Both the position numbers and the translations under genes were made by a program. A DNA stretch of 64,000 bases from Entomortierella parvispora. Taxonomy: Eukaryota; Mortierellomycota; Mortierellomycetes; Mortierellales; Mortierellaceae. The notes under the pieces were generated by a model. That model was given only the letters and a program-made list of their open reading frames with translations, was not told where the DNA came from and ran no database searches. Numbering within the stretch: the stretch's first letter is position 1; each line of letters begins with the position of its first letter. Below, piece by piece: positions 14,056 through 23,059 of this stretch. The stretch lies in assembly GCA_963573315.1 (NCBI GenBank), contig OY752143.1, forward strand, positions 3,100,001-3,164,000, read 5' to 3'.

Positions 14056-16152
14056 ACTATGAAAGTCTAGTCTTTCCCCCCATCCTTTGTTCGTATTGCG
14101 CCATGTTCAACACCACTTTGAAAGAAAATGAAACTAATAAAAAAAAACGCTGGATTCCAGTGTCTTGCATTTCAATCAGAGCAGGAAGCAATTGGTTGCC
14201 AAGGCACGCATTGGTTTGCATTCCCCTTCATATTTCTCGTGTTCAGGGGATGGTCGCATCATTGCTGTCATGCAGGGAGCCATTGCTGCAGGAGATGTCG
14301 TCAACGTGGTGAACTGACGTTGCAGTTCAACAGTTCAACAGTTCAGCCGAGCGATGTTTCGCCTCCTCTTGCGAACTGGGCCCAGTGTTCCTTGGTAGCA
14401 GGGGAGGCTAAGGTATTGCGCAGGTCGACAACAACAGTGGCGTGAGAAAATATTGAAGCTTTTTGGCCCCAAACAACAGGGTTGGTTGGTATTCAAGAGA
14501 AAGTTCCCACCATGGACACTCCCATGCCACATCACATTCATCCGGGCTGTTGTTTGCCGTTGACGGGCATGTTGACTAACGGTCGGGGAGGGGGGGCAGG
14601 AAGGAGGGGCTCGACCCCCCAAGTCAATGACACTTGCAGTGAATCGAGCGTGTTTTCAGGGACGCCTGTTCCATGGATTGTCTAGAGTGAATGTCGAGAA
14701 ACTTGACAAGTCAACGCCATTGTTTGATTTGAAAAGCGTACGCGTGAGGTTGTGAGCAGGAGCAAGAGAGGGTTGAATTGTGAACTATAACATCCCTCTC
14801 CCTTTGTCGTTTTTCCGCCTGTTTTTCGGTCGGGACCCTGACGACCCTTGCTGGAGGGTCACGTAAGGGATGGACACAAGGTTTGTTTTTTGAAGTTTAT
14901 TAGGGCGATTTTTGTCCAGCAGCCGAGGATAGTGCCTTTAGATGGCATGAAAATGGCAAATTGGTGAGCGTATGTGCAAAAGGGGGTGTGCGTGAGGGAC
15001 AGGACAGGAGGAGAAGAGGAATGGAAGAGGAAAGAACACGGCGCCAAGGTGCCATGGTGCCATGGTGATGGCAAGAATCAACAAGGATAACGACATTTTT
15101 GGCACCCTGGCGCAGCTGAAGGGAAACTGGGACAGGAGAGGAGAGGATGGTGTCTTTTCCCTGCGACGCCGGCTGCTGTCCTATTGGCCATGGTCATTCA
15201 CCGAGGCATGTGCTTTGACTCTTCAGGCACGACTTTTGATAGGTTACCGGCTCTTGAGAGCCTTTTGAAGCGACAGATGGGCCTTTTGTCACGGAAGAAG
15301 AAAGATCCTCACTCTTCCTGGATTGGGTTCTGTTTGTGAAAGCAAGCATGCAAGGGAGAGAGAGGGTTGCCCGTCCACTACTGGAAAAACCGCTCTCACA
15401 ACAACCCAACATGGGGCTCTCAAAAAGAAATGCAAACAGTCGCGCACTTGCGTGCTTTTGCCCAATGGAGTAAAATTTTGGCACAAGGAGAGTTTCGCAG
15501 GAAGCTCTTTCCCTCCCTTTCCCTTCGCCTTCCTCCCCGCCTCCCCTGAGCACACAGAAAATCCGCCTCGTTTCTCGTGTTTGTTTGGAGTGAGTGAGTG
15601 AGTCCTGTTGGCGAGATTCGATCGCCTGCTGCTCTGACATTGGTTGGTCATCCTTTCCCTATCTGTTGCTCATCCCCATGTGGTTCTTATGGGAAAATGT
15701 CGTCTTTGCTCGATATTGCATACATTCTCGGTCACCTTTCATCATCACAACAAGTTATACTTTGCCAATTCTCCTACTGTAATTCAGCTCTTTACATTGG
15801 AGCACTAAGCAACGGAACAACGGCCGTTTCTTCAAAAGTTCGAAGTCTAGACTTGATGATAGCCCGACCCAGTGTTAAAGGTAAGGTTCAATTGAGTTCT
15901 CAGGGTCTTGCCCTGAAGGTGATAGTGTACAGTACGGACGCGTTCTCGCCACTTCTTACTCGTCCGTTGACGAAGGAAGCATGCTCTTCTTTCAAGGAAC
16001 ACGCGCCATTGTTCCTGAGAGAACTAACGAACCTGGGAACTTGCTTTTGTATAAAAGGTGGCAGCAACCTCCGAGCTTTCTCTCTTTTTTTTTTATTCAT
16101 CATCCGACTCCTCTCTTCCTTCCTTCAAACCACCAACACAACAACAGCAAAA
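14056..16152. other. Intergenic region between MCM6 and the aspartic protease
   Basis: The region is 2.1 kb. No open frame looks protein-like and no RNA gene is recognised. GCAGTTCAACAGTTCAACAG at 14322-14341 contains a short direct repeat. The last few hundred bases are the protease promoter, with a TATA box at 16050. Confidence 0.5.
16050..16056 (+). promoter_or_regulatory. TATA box of the aspartic protease gene
   Basis: TATAAAA followed by GG lies 103 bp upstream of the ATG at 16153, a usual spacing for a strongly expressed fungal gene. Between them is a pyrimidine-rich leader with CAACACAACAACAGC. Confidence 0.6.
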
Positions 16153-17322
16153 ATGGTCAACAAGATCCTCCCCATCCTCCTCTTGAGCGTCGCCTGCGCC
16201 TTCGCCGCCCCTCTCCAGAAGGAGGGCTCCGTCAAGGCCGCCCTCAAGCGCCCCCACAACCCCGTCGACATCAAGAACGCCCACGGCCGTGACTTGCAGC
16301 GCTGGGCCAACTTGGCCACCGGCAGCTCCTCCTCCATCCCCGCCATCAACGCTGATGTCTCCTACCTGATCCAGGTTGGTTTGGGTACCCCAGCCCAAAA
16401 CGTCGACCTCATCTTCGACACCGGTTCGTCCGATCTCTGGGTCCAGAGTGCCAACTACAACCCCAAGTCCTCCTCGACCTCCCAGGACCTCAAGGAGACC
16501 TGGACCATCGAGTACGGTTCCGGTGATGCCAGCGGTGAGGAGTACAAGGATGTCGCCACCATTGGCAGCTACTCCTTCACCCAGGAGTTCGGTGTTGCCA
16601 AGACCGCTGACGGTTTCACTGGCGTCGATGGTCTCGTCGGATTCGGACCCGATGATCTCTCGGTCATCACCAGCAAGGGCGAGAACATCCCCACCCCCGT
16701 CGACAACCTCTACTCGACTGGCAAGATCGGATCGGATGTCATTGGAGTCTGGTTCCAGCCCATTACCGATGGTGGCTCTGAGGAGACCAACGGAGAGATC
16801 ACCTTCGGAGGTGTTGACTCTTCCAAGTACACTGGATCCATCACCTACGTTCCCGTCACCACCACCAGCCCCGCCAGCGAGTACTGGGGTATTGATGTGA
16901 GCGAGATCGCTTACGGCTCCACCAAGGTCACCAGCACCGTCCACGGAATTGTTGACACCGGTACGACCTTGATCCTCCTCTCCTCCAGCGCCGTCAGCGC
17001 CTTGTACAAGAACATCTCGGGCGCCAAGCTTGACAACAACTCTGGCTTGTACACCATCCCCGCCTCCCAGGTCTCCAAGCTCCAGAACATCTCCTTCACT
17101 GTCGGTGGCACCGTCTTCACCTTGACCCCTGCCCAGTACCTCGTTCCCGCGAACCAGGCTGCCAACTTGGGCGGCGAGGCCGGCACCACCTACTCCTGGA
17201 TCGGTTCCTTGGGTGACAACGAGTCCGGATTGGCCTTCATTCTCGGACAGAAGTTCTTGGAGAACTTCTACTCTGTCTTTGACACCACCAACAAGCGCGT
17301 CGGTCTCGCCATCGCTGCTTAA
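16153..17322 (+). CDS. Secreted pepsin-type aspartic protease (A1 family)
   Basis: This is an extracellular acid endopeptidase of family A1. The single exon encodes 389 aa. A signal peptide (MVNKILPILLLSVACAFA, about 1-18) is followed by a pro-segment to about residue 65. Both catalytic motifs are present: DTGSSDLW (Asp89) and DTGTTLI (Asp268). The flap region has EYGSGDASGEEYKD, and the C-terminus has FILGQKFLENFYSVFDTTNKRVGLAIA. Apart from one cysteine in the signal peptide I see none, so the mature enzyme would lack the disulfides of pepsin, as in polyporopepsin-like fungal proteases. Codon use is strongly biased to C-ending codons, suggesting high expression. The frame continues upstream without a stop, but the TATA box and AAAAATGG context fix this start. 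Confidence 0.93.
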   Translation: MVNKILPILLLSVACAFAAPLQKEGSVKAALKRPHNPVDIKNAHGRDLQRWANLATGSSSSIPAINADVSYLIQVGLGTPAQNVDLIFDTGSSDLWVQSANYNPKSSSTSQDLKETWTIEYGSGDASGEEYKDVATIGSYSFTQEFGVAKTADGFTGVDGLVGFGPDDLSVITSKGENIPTPVDNLYSTGKIGSDVIGVWFQPITDGGSEETNGEITFGGVDSSKYTGSITYVPVTTTSPASEYWGIDVSEIAYGSTKVTSTVHGIVDTGTTLILLSSSAVSALYKNISGAKLDNNSGLYTIPASQVSKLQNISFTVGGTVFTLTPAQYLVPANQAANLGGEAGTTYSWIGSLGDNESGLAFILGQKFLENFYSVFDTTNKRVGLAIAA

Positions 17323-18094
17323 AGAAAAAAAAATATCTCATCGACCAGCACCAATTTCAGGGAAATTGGGCAATAGTCTCAGCAGGATTTGTATTTACGA
17401 GGGTGGGGCAGCTTCCTTGGACCCTCCCTCATTTCCACATAGTGTACATACATTTGGATCGCTTTCAAGCCGGCTTGGAGCAAAATAAAAAAAACTATAA
17501 AAACAAAAAAGCAATTGTTCCTCATTGAAGAGAAAAGGTTCAGAGTAACTAACTCTTCTTGATAGCAAAACAAACAAAGGGGCGGGTGAATCAATTTGAC
17601 AGGGAGGAAACGAAACGGGCTTAATGGCCCTAATCTAATCTTTGGACAACTGTAACCGCGGTCATCTCCTTTATTGTCATCCATTGGCACGGGATAGCGT
17701 TCATCCCCTGCGCTCGCAATGGATTTGACAGGACCGTGCAGACTCATTTGGCTTGAAAGGCTGCGGCGGCAATATCTTTTTCATTGAAATGGTGAAACGT
17801 TAATGATTCAACGATCACCCGTCTCAAAACTGCTGTCAAGTTTGGTGCGCGTCGAGGGTGATGTGAACGGTCGGATATTGGTCCCGTTGTCGAACCTGGC
17901 AGATGAAGATGACAACAATGAGGTTTGGTCCCCCCTGCAGACGGCGTTTGGAATAATGGCTGGAGTGTGAAATGGAGGCGCGTGAATCCGCGGTCCTAGG
18001 GGCACCAGACAGGATGTACTGTACAGTACAGGAAAGGATCGCTGAAAGAAGAGGATGGAAGAGGGTTGACGCGTGAAGGTGGTACAGGTATTCG
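17323..18094. other. Intergenic region downstream of the aspartic protease
   Basis: Nothing coding or structured is recognised. A/T-rich 3' flanking sequence lies near 17320-17530, then unremarkable sequence up to the left target-site duplication at 18095. Confidence 0.4.
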
Positions 18095-18114
18095 TGTTGT
18101 GCAAGGCAAGTGGT
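18095..18114 (+). repeat. Target-site duplication, left copy
   Basis: A 20-bp perfect direct repeat of 18914-18933. It abuts the T-run that is the poly(A) tail of the minus-strand insertion. Confidence 0.8.
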
Positions 18115-18382
18115 TTTTTTTTTTTTTTTCTTGTCAAAGGTCCCTCGCGAGAGTGGAGTTTATTATCTGTTAATTGTAAGTCGACCAAACGACACGCTTC
18201 TGCACGCGCTCGTTCAACCCAAGGGAAACGGACGAAATAAGATGCTTGACATCGCACAACCCGTCTATGACGGCCCATGCACCCATGTATCACAAACCCG
18301 CGACCTCGTGGGTGGTGTCCCCTGCTTGCCTGAGCGAAGCTGGGTCCTGTCCTCCAAGTGGCCTTTCATGCTCATTCGTCAC

Positions 18383-18913
18383 TTATTCTCCGAAATCCTT
18401 TTCCAAGAAATATTTTACTCCTCCTGTCCGCTCCATGACGTTCAACGTTCGCTTGCCTTGGTATGCTTCCAGCACACTCTTGTCTGCGTCCTTCAAGTTG
18501 TCTTTCCTCCTTACCACAGCAAACCTGTCCCGGTTAAAGTTACCAAAGCCACTGCTGCTACGTCCGTGTCCTCCGGCACGGGTATCAGGGTTCTCAGGCC
18601 TGTTACGTTTGCTCACAGCAGTGACCCCAATAGACTTCTCCCAGTCCACAGTCTTTTTGCAGCGCGGGTTCCAGATCCCTTTCCGGCCATAGTCTTCGAT
18701 GAGTGTAATAAATCTGTCCGCCATTAAGCTTGCAATCGCCGTGGTCGTTCCGAACAGTCGCTTGAACTTGTCTTTCAGAAATAATGGGGCCAGCCCATGG
18801 TACGCGTCCATTACTGTCCATTTCCGCTCAAGGAGAGCGCCGTGATCTTGAACTTGGTTGTCCTCTCGGTCCAGGTCGTCGTCCAACAGGTTTCGGCCCT
18901 TGATATTACTTGC
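18383..18913 (-). pseudogene. LINE C-terminal fragment with IWNPRC motif
   Basis: The frame from the insertion junction to the stop at 18383 encodes about 176 residues. It begins SNIKGRNLLDDDLDRED, then WTVMDAYHGLAPLFLKDKF, LMADRFITLIEDYGRKGIWN, PRCKKTVDWEKSIGV and ends TGGVKYFLEKDFGE. The IWNPRC...WEKSIG part resembles, from memory, C-termini of reverse-transcriptase polyproteins in Glomeromycotina and Mortierella LINEs. No reverse transcriptase or endonuclease domain is present, so the fragment is dead on its own. The frame happens to run upstream past the junction; that part is host sequence. The assignment rests more on insertion structure than on homology. Confidence 0.5.
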
Positions 18914-18933
18914 TGTTGTGCAAGGCAAGTGGT
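18914..18933 (+). repeat. Target-site duplication, right copy
   Basis: A 20-bp perfect copy of 18095-18114. It marks the 5' (truncated) end of the minus-strand insertion. Confidence 0.8.
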
Positions 18934-19855
18934 GGCGAATATCACACCCGCACACAGCACCACCAAAGGTGTACATGGCATGTACCGTACATGGACCGTG
19001 CAATGAAATGGAACTGAGGAATGAGAGGGAGGAGAGACCATTGCTCATGAGAATGAGAAAGAAGAGCATGCGCATGGGAACTTGAACACATGTCACACTC
19101 CAATGTCAAAAAGGAACAGTGCATGAATGGTCATGCATGGTTCTTGACCAGCAGATCAAAAGGGTTGACTGTCTCGACGACAGCAGCGTTCGAAGAGCAA
19201 GTCTTAGCATCCCCCTGTGTTGTCAGGCCGTTGCCCACAGAGTTCAACCGACTGTAGCTCGATTCTATGATCCGTGATTGTCTATGTCACCTATAGACTC
19301 ACCACGGCGAACCACGATGTCAACTGGCTGGTCCAACACCCACAAACGTATGGACCCAAGTTAAGGCAACAGTAGCAGTGAGCCTCTTCGTATATATACA
19401 CGTTTTTTCATGACCTTCGGGACTTGTGGTATCAGGAAGGAAAATGGTAAAATGGTTTCATTCGACGATGCGCTGTCCACCAGCTGTTGCGTGCATGGCG
19501 ACAGCACGACGGGGGCAAGGCAGAGGAGGACCATGCACCGAGAGAAGGGTCGACACGCGCGGTCCAGAGGTGTGCAAATCTGAAATGGACAGGAAGGGCA
19601 CTGATCAAAAGTCAAGAATGGAGCGCGCTGATTGGCTGCTGGCTCTGCCCTTGCCCAGCTGTCAAGACGCCTCGGCTCCTGTCTGTATCTTCCTCTTCTC
19701 TCTCTCCCTCTCCCTCTCCCTCTTCCTTTCAATATACGCTGCAAACAGGATGTTGGTCAACAAGTTCAACTTTTATGGGATAGAAACAATGCAAAATGCA
19801 ACAAAATGAGTAGGAAAGAGAGGGAGGAGGAGGATGAGAAAAAGTCATCCTATTT
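18934..19855. other. Intergenic region, no gene seen
   Basis: No protein-like frame or RNA gene is recognised. The sequence includes short clusters of CATG and GTAC words near 18960-19140 and a CTCTCTCCC-type pyrimidine run near 19695-19730. Confidence 0.4.
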
Positions 19856-22174
19856 CTATGTAGTAGAGTGCCTCTTGGAGGGCTTTAATGACGATAATGA
19901 CGATCGCCACCGATGGAACCACTCGGTTCTAGAGGGTGACGAAAAGGATCTCGTGTGTGTTCGTGCAGGATCACGAACGACTGGAGGCGGCGGGATCAAA
20001 ACTGTGGAAGCAATTACAGCCCCTCCAAGGGTCGGAGGAGGCAGATTCCTTTGGACTTCTGGATTGCACACAGGCAATGGACGGTCAACAAAGACATACC
20101 TCGCATGGGCGTCCGCGATGGGTGTTGCTGAAATCGGTCGTGCGCCGCTTCCAAGACTGTGTCTTGCTGGAGATGCTCGGATATCTGTGATCAATTGCAA
20201 GGGAGGCATCGCTGAGGGGGCATTGCCCTCCCGCTGATCCTTGCTACTGCCATTGACATTCTCTTCTCTCCTGCTGGACAGATTCGTGTCCACCAACAAT
20301 CGACGGGCCTCGCGCCTGGACGAAGAAGAGTCTGTGCGGGTGTGGGACCGTCTGCCAGAACGGGGCGACCCTCCGATGGATGTGGATTCGGATGATGAAG
20401 ACGACGAGGGTTGAGTAGAAGTGGATGATGATGATGAGGGTGAAGGAGTAGAATCTGCTGAGGGAACGGGTTTTGGTAAAGATGAATGGCGAAAGATCTT
20501 GCCTATGGCATGGAACCCTTTCGAAAAGCGAGACCGGGTGTTCCTGAAAAGCTTCGTTTTCTTCCTGATTGCGCTCTCCTTGGAGTGGTTGTTATCTGCC
20601 ACAGGCTCTGCTGTTATCAGATTCGCTGTGGGATTGACGGTTGATGCCGGTACAAGATCACAGGGTGTTGGGAGTGAGTGTGGGGGGGCCGGAGGAGAGG
20701 AATCATCCAAGTGTCCATGACTGCTGCTGCCGCCTGCGCTGCTGCCGCCATGAGCTTCTGTAAGTTGCCTCAAGTAAAAATAGTCCAGGATGACTTCCTC
20801 CACCACCATACCGTCCTCATCATCTGTTTGATGTCCATTGCCACTGTCTTTCATTGATTCTTGTCGATCCCGTGCTTCTTCGTCGTCGTCGTCAAGATAA
20901 AAGTCCGAGTTTGAATCATCGGAAGAGATATCCGATTCGAGCTTCTCTGCGTATATCAAGGTCTTTGCGATGGGCGAGGGAGTCTTTTCAGTTGGAGAGA
21001 TCAATGGCGCCGAACGGCGATGACCTTTGACAAAGCTGCTGCCGCCTTCAGTGCCGGGCCTGCCCTGACGCTGTTGTGTAGCTGCCGCTGCCGCTTGTGT
21101 TCCGGATTTTGTGTTTGTGTCGGTTGCTCTTGTGGAGGAGTTGTTGGAGGCGCTTGGTACTTGGATCGCGTGTGATTCGCGCTCGTGGACAACCAAGGGT
21201 CGTACAATGGGGGGACGAGAGCCCCCCTCTCCTATCCTGCCCCTGTGGTCTCTGCCCCCTGACATGGTCTCTTCGGCAGTGATGGACGCATTGGAGGATT
21301 CCATGAACCAGCGGTCAATTTCCAGCAGACCTCGGCGGTTCAGAAGGGGTGATGAATAGCTTCGTCCATGTCCACGTCTTGCCTTATCGCCATTGCCGCC
21401 ATTGTGGCCATTATCACCGACATTCCCGAGTCCCTTTGGTGGCGAGGCTGTCTTCTGGAGTGAGTCAATTGCAGGCTTGGAGCGAGCAGCCCCTGTGGTT
21501 GAATGGTGGGCCAGCATTTGGAATAAAGCGTCGTCCAAGAGCGGCCTTGCGTTCCTTGACGGTGTGGGACAAGAAGAGGTGGCGGTGGGGTTGGAGGTTG
21601 ATCCTTGAGACCAGGGCAACATTCTTGGACCACTCCCTCTCTCCCATGGAGTCTGCCATGGATCTTCATCCTCACTGTCGCTTAATTGCGATCCCGTTGT
21701 GAGATCCGTATCCAGAGCGATATCCGATCTCTGGGACCGTCGTCGGATGATGGAGGTCGGAAAAGAGGTGGGACGAGATCTTGACCCTGCAGGGGCAGGG
21801 GCATGAATCGGATGGCTTTCCATCTCGGGACGGCCCTCGCTATCCAGTGCAAATCGAACTCGACGAGCTGCTACTGCTTTTGGAGGGGGAGGAGGAGGGA
21901 GGACCAACGACTTTTTGTTTTGAATCCCGTCCTTCCCAAACTTGTCGTCGCCATTGTCCCTGAGCTTGTTGTTGTTGTTGCTGTTGTTGCTGTTGCTGTT
22001 GTTGCTGTTGTTGTTGTTGTTGTTGTTACTGTTGTTGTGGTTGTCCCCGGAGGGCGCACCTTCTTCTTCTGCTTCTCTGTCATCGCTTTCTTGGTCGTCT
22101 TTGCCTTCATCGTTCTCCTTTTCGTCTTCAGTGGGCGGCGGTGGGGAAACGACTTTGGTATGGTCGGGAAGCAT
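19856..22174 (-). CDS. Large disordered protein with an RVxF motif
   Basis: The family is not recognised. A single exon encodes 772 aa from the ATG at 22174 (MLPDHTKVVSPPPPTEDEKE). The protein is almost entirely low complexity: an acidic N-terminus, a long Asn/Ser run (about 46-70), a PPPPPP run (about 93-98), then RRVRF (104-108) followed by ALDSEG. RVRF fits the consensus for docking to PP1 phosphatase, and a proline run just before it recalls PP1 regulators. Less disordered islands are DEDPWQTPWERGSGPRMLPW, the acidic SDFYLDDDDEEARD, VVEEVILDYFYLRQLTEAHG, and a basic RKKTKLFRNTRSRFSKGFHA near residue 570. The C-terminus ends SLSSLKPSKRHSTT. A PP1-binding adaptor is a hypothesis only; the motif is short and common. 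Confidence 0.75.
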   Translation of the reverse strand: MLPDHTKVVSPPPPTEDEKENDEGKDDQESDDREAEEEGAPSGDNHNNSNNNNNNNSNNSNSNNSNNNNKLRDNGDDKFGKDGIQNKKSLVLPPPPPPKAVAARRVRFALDSEGRPEMESHPIHAPAPAGSRSRPTSFPTSIIRRRSQRSDIALDTDLTTGSQLSDSEDEDPWQTPWERGSGPRMLPWSQGSTSNPTATSSCPTPSRNARPLLDDALFQMLAHHSTTGAARSKPAIDSLQKTASPPKGLGNVGDNGHNGGNGDKARRGHGRSYSSPLLNRRGLLEIDRWFMESSNASITAEETMSGGRDHRGRIGEGGSRPPIVRPLVVHERESHAIQVPSASNNSSTRATDTNTKSGTQAAAAATQQRQGRPGTEGGSSFVKGHRRSAPLISPTEKTPSPIAKTLIYAEKLESDISSDDSNSDFYLDDDDEEARDRQESMKDSGNGHQTDDEDGMVVEEVILDYFYLRQLTEAHGGSSAGGSSSHGHLDDSSPPAPPHSLPTPCDLVPASTVNPTANLITAEPVADNNHSKESAIRKKTKLFRNTRSRFSKGFHAIGKIFRHSSLPKPVPSADSTPSPSSSSSTSTQPSSSSSSESTSIGGSPRSGRRSHTRTDSSSSRREARRLLVDTNLSSRREENVNGSSKDQREGNAPSAMPPLQLITDIRASPARHSLGSGARPISATPIADAHARYVFVDRPLPVCNPEVQRNLPPPTLGGAVIASTVLIPPPPVVRDPARTHTRSFSSPSRTEWFHRWRSSLSSLKPSKRHSTT
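21966..22037 (-). repeat. (AAC)n repeat coding polyasparagine
   Basis: The plus strand reads TTG units with occasional CTG; the minus strand encodes a run of about 25 Asn with scattered Ser within the disordered protein. The tract is expected to be length-variable. Confidence 0.85.
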
Positions 22175-23059
22175 GGGAAGGTTCACGAGACAAAAAAAAA
22201 ATCAAGGACACAAGAACGTCAAGATTTTTTTTTTGTGTTTGTGTTTTTTTCGAGGCGTTTAACAAATATGGTGGGACTCTTTCTTTTGGGCCTCGCACTG
22301 ATCTAAGGGGGTTCAAGGGAGTGGGCGAGAGCCGTAAAGAGACGGGCGGAACGGGTGGTTGGCTGGTTGAAGGTTAGGGTGGTGGTGCAGAGTTCGAGCG
22401 AGGGGGTGGTAGGATAGCAAGAGAAAGAAAAAATTGATTGTTAAAATGAAAGAAAAAGAGAGAGCGAGGAAAGAGGGAGAAAGAGAGAGGAAAGAGAGCT
22501 GTCGGTGAGGTAAGAAAGGGGCTCCGGGGATTGCGATTGTCCATTTTATTTTTATATCTCTTTTGAGGGTTGCAGCAGGCAGGGTGGAGTGGGGTTGGTA
22601 GATAGAAAGGTAGGGAGGGTCCTGCCTCCCTGTGTCCCTTGGGCCGACCTGAAATCATTCAGCTTTATTTGGAAGGAGGAGGAGTCGATAGCCATTCCTG
22701 GCGTCTATCCATAATAAAAGGGACGAGAGAGAACACGGAGACGGAGAGAAATCGACCTGAAAGGGTCACCGGGGAAGCCGTCAAAGACGCGTCTAAGCAA
22801 TTGAGGATGCTGTCTCTGTGTGGTTTGAGAGGGAGGAGTGACATGACAACGAAACGACAAAGGTGTCGTTACACAAAGTTGTCTTTCAGGGCAAAAAGAA
22901 AAACCTGCAGATGCAACACAATGGCTCAGAAAATTGGGCAATCTCAAAGATCTCTCCTCCTGGTCAAGCACCACTCACTCACTCTACAGATGTTATGTGC
23001 GTATTTTTGGGCTGAGCAAGGGATGGCATCTCCTCGTTCTGTACACGGGTCTGGCTCTT
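22175..23059. other. Intergenic region between the disordered protein and ZNG1
   Basis: The region is 0.9 kb. The first 350 bp, read on the minus strand, is pyrimidine-rich leader with TTTTTTTT and TCTCTTTC blocks typical of a 5' UTR. No gene is recognised. Confidence 0.4.

Larger units (their letters stand above)
18095..18933 (-). mobile_element. 5'-truncated LINE-like retrotransposon insertion
   Basis: A 20-bp sequence, TGTTGTGCAAGGCAAGTGGT, occurs at 18095-18114 and again at 18914-18933 as a perfect direct repeat. Read on the minus strand, the DNA between them runs from 18913 through an open frame (stop at 18383), then about 250 bp of non-coding sequence, and ends in 16 consecutive A (18129-18114) directly against the second repeat copy. 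A target-site duplication plus a 3' poly(A) tail is the signature of target-primed reverse transcription. An insert of only about 0.8 kb would be a 5'-truncated copy. The reading frame fits the C-terminus of a LINE polyprotein. A retrocopy of a cellular mRNA is the alternative. Confidence 0.75.

Noticed and set aside
15598-16152. In-frame extension upstream of the aspartic protease start
   Set aside because: It is open by chance. The TATA box at 16050, A-rich ATG context and a proper signal peptide at 16153 show the real start.
16093-16944. 283-codon minus-strand frame opposite the aspartic protease
   Set aside because: Mirror of biased codons (GVGD-type low complexity); no start context or family.
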